Shown piece by piece: positions 54,073 through 62,630 of a stretch of 64,000 nucleotides of DNA. Position 1 is the stretch's first letter. Each line of letters starts with the position of its first letter. Source of the DNA: Aphanothece hegewaldii CCALA 016 (GTDB lineage: Bacteria; Cyanobacteriota; Cyanobacteriia; Cyanobacteriales; Microcystaceae). Under the pieces are notes generated by a model. That model did no database searches and was not told where the DNA came from. It saw only the letters and a program-made list of their open reading frames with translations. Location of the stretch: positions 1-64,000 of the forward strand of contig NZ_PXOH01000002.1 in assembly GCF_003007785.1 (NCBI RefSeq). Direction: 5' to 3'. The translations under genes and the position numbers were made by a program.

Positions 54073-55785
54073 ATGATCATGAACGACACTCTAATTCGCA
54101 ATTTATGGCTTGAGCCACTTGTTTTACAAGACTTCATAGCACAAACATCCGCACCCACAACCACAACGACAACCACTGATTCTAATCCTGCTTTATCTCC
54201 CATTACTCAATTTTTGGCTGCAATGGGATTAAGCGGCTTAGGTGCAACCGTATTAAACTTGATCGGTGCAATTATCATTTTAATCCTTGGTTGGATTATC
54301 GCCTCGATCGTTGCAGGGATCGTCAAAAATCTCTTGAAACGCACTGATATTGATAATCGTATAGCGCGTTCTGTATCTGGTTCACGCACTGGCTCTGAGC
54401 CGCAAATTGAGAATTTAATCGGTTCCGTCGTCTTTTGGGTACTGATTATCATGACGGTGGTAGCCTTTTTCAATGTCCTACAACTTACCACCGTTGCGAC
54501 TCCTCTCAATAATTTCCTCAATCAGATTTTTATCTTTTTACCACGACTCGGTGCAGCCGGTTTATTAATAGCGCTGGCCTGGGTTTTAGCCACATTAGCC
54601 AAATCTGTTGTGATTCGCTCGGCACGATCTTTCGGACTCGATGAACGACTTGCCGAGCAAACCGATGGCGTACCAGTTGAAAATCGAATGCTTTTGAGCG
54701 AAACTCTGGGAAATGCTTTATACTGGTTTGTTTTTCTGTTTTTCTTACCGCTAATTTTAGGCGTTTTGGACTTACAAGGGCCACTTCAACCAGTACAAAA
54801 CTTACTCAATGATATTCTGGCAGCTTTACCCAGAATCTTGAAAGCGGTTCTCATTGGTACTGTCGGTTGGTTAATTGCTCGTATTGTACGCGGTATTGTC
54901 ACGAATCTTTTATCGGCGACAGGTGTCGATCGCATTGGTGCTAAATTTGGTCTAAGACGGACTACAGGGGGACAATCTCTGTCTTGGCTACTCGGTACAA
55001 TTGTCTATGTTTTGATTTTAATTCCAACGGCGATCGCTGCTCTTGATGCTTTGCAAATTGAGGCGATTTCAGTTCCCGCTATTGCGATGCTCAATCAGAT
55101 TCTTAGTGCAATTCCCCAAATTTTCACGGCGGTAATTATCCTTATTATTGCTTATGTTGTCGGTCGTTTTGTTGGGGAATTAGTCACCAGTATTTTAACG
55201 AGTATTGGTTTTAATAATATTTTCGACTGGTTAGGTTTCCCAACAAATGCCACTCGACCTACTATTGATGTGCCATCATTAGGTGATGAAGTTGGCCGAG
55301 TTTCGACACCCGATACTGTGTCAGTGACGCGACGGACTCCATCTGAAATTATTGGAATTGTTGTCGTCGTCGGTGTTATGTTATTTGCCACCGTAGCCGC
55401 GACGAATATCTTAAATATTCCCGCATTAACGGCATTAGTTAGCGGTTTATTAATCGTTTTTGGTCGTATTCTAGCGGGTTTAATTGTATTTGCTGTGGGT
55501 CTTTATTTAGCGAATTTGGCTTTTAGCTTAATTACCAGTTCAGGTAGCTCTCAAGCCCGAATTCTTGGACAAACCGCCAGAATTGCCATTATTGCTTTAG
55601 TATCCGCGATGGCATTGCAACAAATGGGTATTGCCAGCAGTATCGTTAATTTAGCGTTTGGTTTATTATTAGGTGCGATCGCTGTAGCAATTGCTTTAGC
55701 TTTTGGTTTGGGTGGACGCGAAGTCGCCGGAAATCAGCTACAAGAATGGCTTTCAAGCTTCAAAAATAATCGCCCTCCTCAATAA
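54073..55785 (+). CDS. mechanosensitive ion channel family protein with conserved TM-helix repeats
   Basis: A 570-aa membrane protein with about ten hydrophobic helices. Its pattern is repeated: a helix of the GWIIASIVAGIVKNLL type followed by a short Arg/Asp loop (RTDIDNRI, ATGVDRIG, etc.) appears several times (near residues 65, 165, 265, 360, 470), which is the conserved TM-helix repeat of the MscS-like relatives. The final segment GGREVAGNQLQEW is also typical. Gating has not been shown. A ribosome site is not obvious. It follows the SLH gene closely. Confidence 0.8.
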   Translation: MIMNDTLIRNLWLEPLVLQDFIAQTSAPTTTTTTTDSNPALSPITQFLAAMGLSGLGATVLNLIGAIIILILGWIIASIVAGIVKNLLKRTDIDNRIARSVSGSRTGSEPQIENLIGSVVFWVLIIMTVVAFFNVLQLTTVATPLNNFLNQIFIFLPRLGAAGLLIALAWVLATLAKSVVIRSARSFGLDERLAEQTDGVPVENRMLLSETLGNALYWFVFLFFLPLILGVLDLQGPLQPVQNLLNDILAALPRILKAVLIGTVGWLIARIVRGIVTNLLSATGVDRIGAKFGLRRTTGGQSLSWLLGTIVYVLILIPTAIAALDALQIEAISVPAIAMLNQILSAIPQIFTAVIILIIAYVVGRFVGELVTSILTSIGFNNIFDWLGFPTNATRPTIDVPSLGDEVGRVSTPDTVSVTRRTPSEIIGIVVVVGVMLFATVAATNILNIPALTALVSGLLIVFGRILAGLIVFAVGLYLANLAFSLITSSGSSQARILGQTARIAIIALVSAMALQQMGIASSIVNLAFGLLLGAIAVAIALAFGLGGREVAGNQLQEWLSSFKNNRPPQ

Positions 55786-55869
55786 CATCTACCAAAGGGG
55801 GTTTTTAGTCAGAATCTTAGTTTTAGTAGATTAGGGTAGCAATTATATTTTGGGTAGCGTGTATCTTCT

Positions 55870-57126
55870 GTGGATAACTATATTCTGATTCTGTTGGTCA
55901 TTGGCTCACTTTTATTGTTTGTTACTCTCGGTTCAGGTTGGATTTCCCGTTTACCGCTTTCTTATGCCCTAATCTACTTAATTATTGGAATTATTCTTGG
56001 CCCCTATGGCATTCAATTAATTAAAATTAGACCAGATGCAGACTTTTTAGAGCGATTAACTGAGTTTGTGGTCATTGTTTCTCTTTTTAGCTGTGGTTTA
56101 AAGATGAATCGTCCTCTGAATGCCCTAGCTTGGAATTCGACGATACGCTTAATTGGTTTTTTGATGCCGATTTCTATTTTTGCACTGGCATTTCTTGATC
56201 AATGGCTACTCGGCTTAGAATTTGGTACTGCTGTATTATTAGGAGCGATTCTTGCACCGACCGATCCTGTACTAGCATCAGAAGTACAAATAAAACACCC
56301 TGAAGATGGGGATGAATTACGTTTTGGATTGACTTCCGAAGGGGGTTTAAATGATGCTCTCGCCTTTCCTTTCGTCTATTTTGGGTTATATTGGCTTAAA
56401 GATAGTAATTGGCAGAATTGGTTTAAAGATTGGGTATTGGTCGATCTAATTTGGGCTTCTGCTGCGGGTATGATAATGGGTATTTTAGTCGCAAAAGCCG
56501 TTGTTTGGCTCGATCAACGACTACACCTATCGAATATTGACTCATTAGATGAACTCATGGAAGATTTCATCGCTCTGAGTATTATTTTTTTAACTTACTC
56601 TTTAACAGAATTGGTGAATGGCTATGGATTTTTAGCGGTTTTTGTCGCAGGTATTGTGACACAACGCAGTTACCGTACTCCTGAAAAACCCCATAATCAA
56701 CTAGAATTTATTGAACGTCTCGAAAAGTTATTAGAAGTTGGTACAATATTACTACTTGGTTCGATACTCCGCTTTGAACCGATTTTATTTTATTTGTCAC
56801 AATCTTTGATGATTGCTGGATTATTATTTTTCGTGATTCGTCCTTTGGGTGCTTGGATTAGTACAATAGGCGATCGCTTTGTGCTTCGACGCTTTCTCTT
56901 CGGTTGGTTTGGGATTAGAGGTGTTGGCTCTCTGTACTATTTATTTTATGCTTTTGGTAAAGGATTAAAAGGGGAATTGGGTGAACAAATAGCTTGGATT
57001 ACCTTGACAACGATCGCACTTTCTGTAATCATACACGGCATCACTACAACGCCTATTATGAATTGGTATGAGCGACAAATGGAAAAAAGACAAGCAAAAC
57101 TTGCACCGTATATTAAAATCAAATAA
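55870..57126 (+). CDS. Na+/H+ or cation:proton antiporter (NhaP/CPA1 type)
   Basis: A 418-aa antiporter with 11-13 hydrophobic segments, starting with GTG. APTDPVLASEVQI (about residue 131) and GLTSEGGLNDALAFPFVY (about 155) are the cation-binding motifs of CPA1/NhaP proteins. The C-terminal helix bundle ends in ITTTPIMNWYERQMEKR. It likely exchanges Na+ or K+ for protons. It lies 84 bases downstream of the channel gene. The TnpB transposon follows after its stop. Confidence 0.88.
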   Translation: MDNYILILLVIGSLLLFVTLGSGWISRLPLSYALIYLIIGIILGPYGIQLIKIRPDADFLERLTEFVVIVSLFSCGLKMNRPLNALAWNSTIRLIGFLMPISIFALAFLDQWLLGLEFGTAVLLGAILAPTDPVLASEVQIKHPEDGDELRFGLTSEGGLNDALAFPFVYFGLYWLKDSNWQNWFKDWVLVDLIWASAAGMIMGILVAKAVVWLDQRLHLSNIDSLDELMEDFIALSIIFLTYSLTELVNGYGFLAVFVAGIVTQRSYRTPEKPHNQLEFIERLEKLLEVGTILLLGSILRFEPILFYLSQSLMIAGLLFFVIRPLGAWISTIGDRFVLRRFLFGWFGIRGVGSLYYLFYAFGKGLKGELGEQIAWITLTTIALSVIIHGITTTPIMNWYERQMEKRQAKLAPYIKIK

Positions 57127-57132
57127 TCTTTT

Positions 57133-57222
57133 TTATTTTTGAAATTGCATCAACCATTGTCCTACTTCACTATGATTGCTTTCTCTAGTGCGTCGTAAGG
57201 CTTCATTGAAAAATTGGGTCCT
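57133..57222 (-). pseudogene. C-terminal remnant of a Uma2-family gene
   Basis: On the minus strand a stretch reads RTQFFNEALRRTRESNHSEVG, then QWLMQFQK and a stop. This is the pattern of Uma2 C-termini (amphipathic helix ending in W-L/R residues). It abuts the left end of the TnpB element, and its frame is blocked by a stop codon (57223-57225) at the element boundary. Taken as a fragment; see the finding. Confidence 0.4.
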
Positions 57223-57225
57223 TTA

Positions 57226-58510
57226 CCCCGTCCTGAAGGACGGCTTTACTATCAATAATCAAGTATTCACAAAATAGATGCTATGATGTGAGATATGGAA
57301 AAAGCTTTTAGTTACCGATTTTACCCAACACCCGAACAAGAGTCGCTTTTGCGACGTACATTGGGTTGCGTGAGGTTGGTCTATAACAAAGCTCTCCATG
57401 AAAGAACTCAGGCTTGGTACGAAAAACAAGAAAGAGTCGGATACAATCAAACGTCTTCGATGTTGACCAACTGGAAAAAACAAGAAGAATTAAGCTTCTT
57501 AAATGAAGTTAGCTGTGTCCCTTTGCAACAAGGGTTGAGGCATTTACAAACTGCTTTTACTAATTTCTTTGTTGGTCGTGCTAAGTACCCTAATTTCAAG
57601 AAAAAACATACTGGAGGAAGTGCAGAATTTACCAAATCAGCCTTCAAATGGAAAGACAGACAAATCACGATCGCTAAATGCTCAGAACCATTGCCTATTA
57701 GATGGTCTAGACAAATGCCTCTTGGTTGTGAACCGAGTACTGTTACTGTTAGGCTACATCCTTCAGGACGTTGGCATATATCAATTAGATTTGATAATTT
57801 GACTGTAAAACCGTTACCCGCTACAAACAAAGTGATAGGGATTGACTTAGGGATTAGTAGCTTACTTGTAACCAGTGATGGAAATAAAATTTCTAATCCC
57901 AAGCATCTTAAAAAACACTATCGCCGTTTGAGGAGAGCGCAAAAAAGTCTTATCCGAAAACAGAAAGGTTCTAAAAATAGAGATAAAGCGAGAATCAAAG
58001 TAGCTAACATTCACGTAAAAATTACCGATACGAGAAAAGACCATTTACATAAACTAACAACTCAACTGGTACGCGAAAACCAAACGATAGTAGTTGAGAA
58101 TTTAGCGGTGAAAAACATGGTTAAAAACCACAAGTTAGCTCAAGCTATATCTGACGCTAGTTGGGGTGAAATTACTCGTCAATTAAGCTATAAGTGTCGT
58201 TGGTACGGGAGAAACTATATCGAAATCGATAGATGGTTTCCTAGTTCAAAGCGGTGTAGTAGTTGTGGTCACATCACACTTACAATGCCGTTAAGAGTCC
58301 GAGAGTGGGATTGCCCTAATTGTGGAATTCACCACGACAGAGATATTAACGCAAGTAAAAATATTTTGGCCGCAGGGCTTGCGGTGTCAGTCTGTGGAGC
58401 GAGTGTAAGACCCGAACAGAGTAAATCTGTCAAGGCAACTGCTATGAAGCAGAAACCTAAATCGTGAGGTTTGGGAATCTCCGCCGCAAATCGGCGTGAG
58501 AGGATGTCAA
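57226..58510 (+). mobile_element. IS200/IS605-type TnpB-only insertion element (IS1341 group)
   Basis: Left end has hairpin CCGTCC-TGAA-GGACGG (57228-57243); right end has hairpin CGCCG-CAAAT-CGGCG (58482-58496) and a GAGGATGTCAA terminus at 58500-58510, the typical layout for these transposons. Between them is tnpB alone, without tnpA. No target duplication is seen, as expected. Boundaries are estimated to about 5 bases. The transcribed right end would form the TnpB guide RNA, with the following bases as the guide. Confidence 0.75.
57295..58467 (+). CDS. tnpB: RNA-guided transposon nuclease TnpB
   Basis: A 390-aa TnpB. It begins KAFSYRFYPTPEQESLLRRT. RuvC motifs are all present: D184 (GIDLGISSLL), E268 (VVENLAVKNM) and D350 (HHDRDINASKN). 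The zinc finger is C321-C324 and C340-C343. Length is normal and no frame damage is seen, so it may be active. TnpB proteins use an omega-RNA from their own 3' end to cut DNA and preserve the element. The gene is the only ORF of the insertion element. Confidence 0.92.
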   Translation: MEKAFSYRFYPTPEQESLLRRTLGCVRLVYNKALHERTQAWYEKQERVGYNQTSSMLTNWKKQEELSFLNEVSCVPLQQGLRHLQTAFTNFFVGRAKYPNFKKKHTGGSAEFTKSAFKWKDRQITIAKCSEPLPIRWSRQMPLGCEPSTVTVRLHPSGRWHISIRFDNLTVKPLPATNKVIGIDLGISSLLVTSDGNKISNPKHLKKHYRRLRRAQKSLIRKQKGSKNRDKARIKVANIHVKITDTRKDHLHKLTTQLVRENQTIVVENLAVKNMVKNHKLAQAISDASWGEITRQLSYKCRWYGRNYIEIDRWFPSSKRCSSCGHITLTMPLRVREWDCPNCGIHHDRDINASKNILAAGLAVSVCGASVRPEQSKSVKATAMKQKPKS

Positions 58511-58565
58511 CCCAAGTTGCTTTAACCCAAGTATCACTAAGAATAGGTGTTTTTAGTTGGTTCAT
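58511..58565 (-). pseudogene. N-terminal remnant of a Uma2-family gene
   Basis: On the minus strand an ATG at 58565 starts MNQLKTPILSDTWVKATWV, the look of a Uma2 N-terminus (short lead then T.VKATW). It stops at the right end of the TnpB element. Together with the C-terminal piece at 57133-57222 it could be one gene interrupted by the element, with the middle missing. Confidence 0.4.
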
Positions 58566-58617
58566 ATTTAGCTTATTTAAGATAGTAGTTTAAGATAATT
58601 ATGCCTTTTATTTAATT

Positions 58618-59733
58618 ATGACTGCTCGTTCAGGATATACTTTACCTGTTTTTGCTTGTGCTTCTGCGATCGCTGCTGTACGTCATCTTCATGGAGAAAT
58701 ATTAGGTAATACAGTATTATTTAATTTAATCGAACCTCCTCAAATTGTCGAGATTCCCATTGAACAAGTTGCTAAAATAAGTTCTAATCAAGCTTTAGCA
58801 ATTACTCGTAGTGATCCTGGTGATAATTTAGACATCACTAAAAATACACCCATTTGGGCATTAGTCGAAATTACGGAAAATACTGAATCTCAGATTATCC
58901 TTAAAGGTGGTGAAGGAATTGGAATACAGATCAATAATGAAGGTAAAGCAGCAATATATAGTTATGCCCAACGTCTATTATATGAAAACTTAAGACCGTT
59001 TCTCAAAGCCGATGAAAGTATTACCGTAACAATTATTTTACCTGAAGGAAAAAATCTAGCCGAACGAACTTCTAATGCTGCGTTTGGTGTGGTTGAAGGA
59101 TTATCTTTATTGGGTACTAGAGGAATATCGGAACCTTTGAGCGCACCCGAACAACTTGACGCATATCAAGAAGAATTATCGCAAAAAGCCAGCCAGTTTG
59201 AAACATTAGTTTTTTGTGTTGGGGAAAATGGACGAGATTTAGCGCAAAAAATGGGCATTAATCCCGCAAAAATCGTTAAAACGGCGAATTGGATCGGTCC
59301 GATGTTGGTGACGGCTGCGCTATCGGGTGTCAAGGAAATATTATTATTTGGTTATCATGGAAAACTCATCAAGCTTGCGGGTGGAATTTTTCATACTCAT
59401 CATCATTTAGCAGATGGACGGTTAGAAATTCTGACGGCTCACTGTGCTAATGTGGGTTTACCGACTCCAATTCTACAAAAGGTGTTTGAGAGTGCTACAA
59501 CAGAAATAGCTCTAAAATTATTACGAGAAGCGGGGAATAATTGGGCTGAAAAGGTATATGGTGCGATCGCATCTACGATCGATCTCCGTTGCCAAGATTA
59601 TATCCGTAAACACGCTCCCTATACTGTTGAAGTCGGTTCAGTTTTATTTGATCGAGATCGTTCAATTCTTATTTCTAGCCAAAAAGGAATGATTTTTCTT
59701 TCAAAAGTAAGCCCGAAGACAGATGACAACTAA
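58618..59733 (+). CDS. cbiD: cobalt-precorrin-5B C1-methyltransferase CbiD
   Basis: A 371-aa enzyme of the anaerobic cobalamin pathway. It begins RSGYTLPVFACASAIAAVRHL, has VVEGLSLLGTRGISEPLSAPEQLDAY, and a C-terminal methyltransferase-like section with FGYHGKLIKLAGGIFHTHHHLADGRLEIL. This run of histidines and the GTRGI segment are CbiD features. Vitamin B12 is needed by many cyanobacteria. Upstream is the TnpB element and the interrupted Uma2; no other cobalamin gene is near. Confidence 0.85.
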   Translation: MTARSGYTLPVFACASAIAAVRHLHGEILGNTVLFNLIEPPQIVEIPIEQVAKISSNQALAITRSDPGDNLDITKNTPIWALVEITENTESQIILKGGEGIGIQINNEGKAAIYSYAQRLLYENLRPFLKADESITVTIILPEGKNLAERTSNAAFGVVEGLSLLGTRGISEPLSAPEQLDAYQEELSQKASQFETLVFCVGENGRDLAQKMGINPAKIVKTANWIGPMLVTAALSGVKEILLFGYHGKLIKLAGGIFHTHHHLADGRLEILTAHCANVGLPTPILQKVFESATTEIALKLLREAGNNWAEKVYGAIASTIDLRCQDYIRKHAPYTVEVGSVLFDRDRSILISSQKGMIFLSKVSPKTDDN

Positions 59734-59904
59734 CAAGTATGTTATAATCCTATGAATATTTAATTTTAGCTACATTTTGAGATGGCTTCTTAAGATTTTA
59801 TTCTGAAAAAAGATAAAAAAATCATTAAAAGCCAAAGTACTTAACAATTATTAATTGTTTTTTGACACTCTCACCGTTTAGCCCTCTAATTTTCGTCTTT
59901 AGAA

Positions 59905-61533
59905 GTGACTACCCAAACACCATCAATACCCCAAAACGCAGAGACTTTGCCGCCAGAGTCGATAGAATCAAAACTAAATCGTCAGATGATCGTGATCCTA
60001 GATTTTGGTTCACAATATTCTGAATTAATAGCGCGTCGCATTCGAGAAACGAATGTCTATTCAGAGGTTTTATCTTACCGTACAACAGCCGAACAATTAC
60101 AACAACTCAATCCCAAAGGTATTATTCTTTCAGGTGGGCCAAATTCGGTTTATGATGAAGGTGCGCCCCATTGTGATCCCAATATTTGGCAACTCGGAGT
60201 ACCGATCTTAGGTGTCTGCTACGGAATGCAACTGATGGTACAGCAGCTAGGAGGAAAAGTCGAACGGGCAAAACGTGGAGAATACGGAAAAGCGTCTCTA
60301 CACATTGATGATCCGACAAACCTACTAACAAATGTTGAAAATGGTTCGATCGCATGGATGAGTCATGCAGATTCGTGTAAAGCACTTCCATCGGGATTTG
60401 AAATTTTAGCCCATACAGATAATACCGACTGTGCAGCGATCGCCAATCATAGTAAAAAACTATTCGGTGTCCAATTCCATCCCGAAGTCGTTCACTCTGT
60501 CGGTGGAATTGCCCTAATCCGTAATTTTGTCTATCATATTTGTGAGTGTGAACCCACATGGACAACAGAAGCCTTTGTTGAAGAATCAATACGAGAAATT
60601 CGGGCAAAAATTGGCGATAAACGAGTATTATTAGCCCTTTCAGGCGGTGTAGATTCTTCTACTCTAGCCTTTTTGTTACATCGTGCGATCGGGGATCAAT
60701 TAACTTGTATGTTTATCGATCAAGGGTTCATGAGAAAAGGTGAACCTGAACGATTAATGGACATCTTCGATCGACAGTTTCATATTCCCGTTGTCTATGT
60801 TAATGCGCGAGAACGATTTTTAGAACAAGTTAAAGATGTAACCGATCCCGAAGAAAAACGCAAACGCATCGGACACGAATTTATTCAGGTATTTGAAGAA
60901 GAATCAAATCGTCTTGGCCCTTTCGATTATCTAGCCCAAGGTACATTGTATCCTGATGTCATTGAATCGGCTGATAGCAATGTTGACCCAAAAACAGGGG
61001 AACGAGTCGCTGTTAAAATCAAAAGTCATCATAACGTCGGGGGTTTACCAAAAAATCTCCGGTTTAAGCTAGTCGAACCCTTAAGAAAACTCTTCAAAGA
61101 CGAAGTGAGAAAATTAGGTCGATCCATTGGACTACCTGAAGAGATTGTACGTCGTCATCCTTTTCCAGGGCCTGGTTTAGCCATTCGTATTTTAGGAGAA
61201 GTTACCAAAGAAAAACTAAATATTCTACGAGATGCCGATTTTATTGTACGAGATGAAATCAGTAAACAAGGAATGTATCACGATTTTTGGCAAGCATTCG
61301 CGGTATTACTTCCCGTTCGTAGTGTTGGTGTCATGGGGGATCAACGCACCTATGCTTATCCTATTGTCTTACGTTTGGTCAGTAGTGAGGATGGCATGAC
61401 CGCAGATTGGTCGAAAGTTCCCTACGATTTATTAGAAGTTCTTTCAAATCGTATTGTTAATGAAGTCAAAGGCGTTAACCGTGTGGTTTATGATATTACC
61501 TCAAAACCGCCTGGGACGATCGAATGGGAATAA
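59905..61533 (+). CDS. guaA: GMP synthase (glutamine-hydrolysing)
   Basis: A 542-aa enzyme making GMP from XMP. It starts with GTG and has a ~25-residue lead before the GATase class I domain: [12 protein letters not shown], catalytic C105 in GVCYGMQ, and QFHPEV. The ATP-PPase domain follows with [11 protein letters not shown] near residue 250 and the dimerisation domain ends [11 protein letters not shown]. No anomalies. A palindromic hairpin follows at 61550-61577. Confidence 0.95.
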   Translation: MTTQTPSIPQNAETLPPESIESKLNRQMIVILDFGSQYSELIARRIRETNVYSEVLSYRTTAEQLQQLNPKGIILSGGPNSVYDEGAPHCDPNIWQLGVPILGVCYGMQLMVQQLGGKVERAKRGEYGKASLHIDDPTNLLTNVENGSIAWMSHADSCKALPSGFEILAHTDNTDCAAIANHSKKLFGVQFHPEVVHSVGGIALIRNFVYHICECEPTWTTEAFVEESIREIRAKIGDKRVLLALSGGVDSSTLAFLLHRAIGDQLTCMFIDQGFMRKGEPERLMDIFDRQFHIPVVYVNARERFLEQVKDVTDPEEKRKRIGHEFIQVFEEESNRLGPFDYLAQGTLYPDVIESADSNVDPKTGERVAVKIKSHHNVGGLPKNLRFKLVEPLRKLFKDEVRKLGRSIGLPEEIVRRHPFPGPGLAIRILGEVTKEKLNILRDADFIVRDEISKQGMYHDFWQAFAVLLPVRSVGVMGDQRTYAYPIVLRLVSSEDGMTADWSKVPYDLLEVLSNRIVNEVKGVNRVVYDITSKPPGTIEWE

Positions 61534-61549
61534 TTAATGTAGGAATTTG

Positions 61550-61577
61550 GTAGAGACGCGATATATTGCGTCTTTAC
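61550..61577 (+). terminator. hairpin after guaA
   Basis: Arms GTAGAGACGC and GCGTCTTTAC with an 8-base loop, 17 bases beyond the guaA stop. Shares arms with the hairpin after dnaK. It also overlaps the 5' part of an open frame before the binding-protein gene, supporting a start further down for the latter. Confidence 0.6.
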
Positions 61578-61657
61578 AAGACCTATCGCGTTTCTATGAA
61601 AGAAACCCAGTAGAAATATTATTCGTCTCTATCTCCCGATTATCCTTTGAGAAGACG

Positions 61658-62554
61658 ATGAAAAAGCAAATAACCTTAATCTCAATAACCTTATTATTTT
61701 CAATTATTAGTCAATCTCCGAGTTGGGCGGGAAAAGTTTTAGAAAGAATCAAGGAAACGGGAGTCATCACCGCAGGGGCGAGAAAAGATGCGATCCCTTT
61801 TGGGTATATTAATGATAAAGGTCAATGGGTAGGTTACTCTCTGGATATGCTAGAACTGATCCGACAACAAACTGAAAAACAACTGGGGAAACCGATTAAA
61901 CTGCAATTAGTCGAAGTAACTCCGCAAAATCGTTTTGAAAAACTCAAAAATGGCAGTATTGATCTAGAATGTGGTTCAACTACTTTTACTTGGAACCGTG
62001 AAAAAGAAATCGATTTTTCAGTAAGTTATTTTGCAAGTGGTACTCAGATTTTAACTAAAAAAGGCAGTGGTTTAAATGAGGTAGAATCTTTAGCTGGTAA
62101 ACGGATCGGAGTGATTTCCGAAACCACTAACGAAAGAGTGATTAAATCCCAACAAAGCGCCGCACAATTAGTTACAGTTAAAGATCGATTAGATGGGCTA
62201 AAAAAATTAGAAGCGGGTGAAATTGATGGTTTTGCGAGTGATGGAATTGTTTTAGAAGGACTTAAAAAAACAACAGCTAATGCTAATAATTTGGAGATTG
62301 TACCGAACTATCCTTATCAATATGAGTCCTATGCTTGTACCCTTCCTCATGATGAATCTCAATGGAGAGATTTAGTTAATTATAGTCTTATTAAATTTAT
62401 GGAAGGAATTGTTACGGATGAGCCAAATACAGTCAGAATTTTTGATAAATGGTTTGGTGAAGATGGAGAAGTTCCTTACTCTCGTGAGACAATCAATTCT
62501 TATTTTCAAGGAATTGTCAATACTTATGAATGGATTCCTATCTTAGAGTATTAG
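61658..62554 (+). CDS. amino-acid-type ABC transporter substrate-binding protein
   Basis: A 298-aa periplasmic binding protein of the SBP_bac_3 family. The start at ATG 61658 gives a signal peptide (KKQITLISITLLFSIISQSPSWAG); the frame continues upstream to 61547 but across the hairpin, so that is rejected. The mature part has RIKETGVITAGARKDAIPFGYIND, YSLDMLELIRQ, GSTTFTWNREKEIDFS and GIVTDEPNTVRIFDKWFG, as in glutamate/aspartate-like binding proteins. No permease or ATPase genes follow. Confidence 0.85.
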   Translation: MKKQITLISITLLFSIISQSPSWAGKVLERIKETGVITAGARKDAIPFGYINDKGQWVGYSLDMLELIRQQTEKQLGKPIKLQLVEVTPQNRFEKLKNGSIDLECGSTTFTWNREKEIDFSVSYFASGTQILTKKGSGLNEVESLAGKRIGVISETTNERVIKSQQSAAQLVTVKDRLDGLKKLEAGEIDGFASDGIVLEGLKKTTANANNLEIVPNYPYQYESYACTLPHDESQWRDLVNYSLIKFMEGIVTDEPNTVRIFDKWFGEDGEVPYSRETINSYFQGIVNTYEWIPILEY

Positions 62555-62630
62555 CCTATTTTGAGTGACGGTCTTTGTCGCTAAAATGTAGAGCTAATCC
62601 CCATTCATCCTCGATAGGATCAGATCATCT

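Noticed and set aside
57238-57294. A CRISPR or tRNA in the spaces flanking TnpB
   Set aside because: No repeat-spacer pattern and no cloverleaf; the hairpins fit transposon ends.
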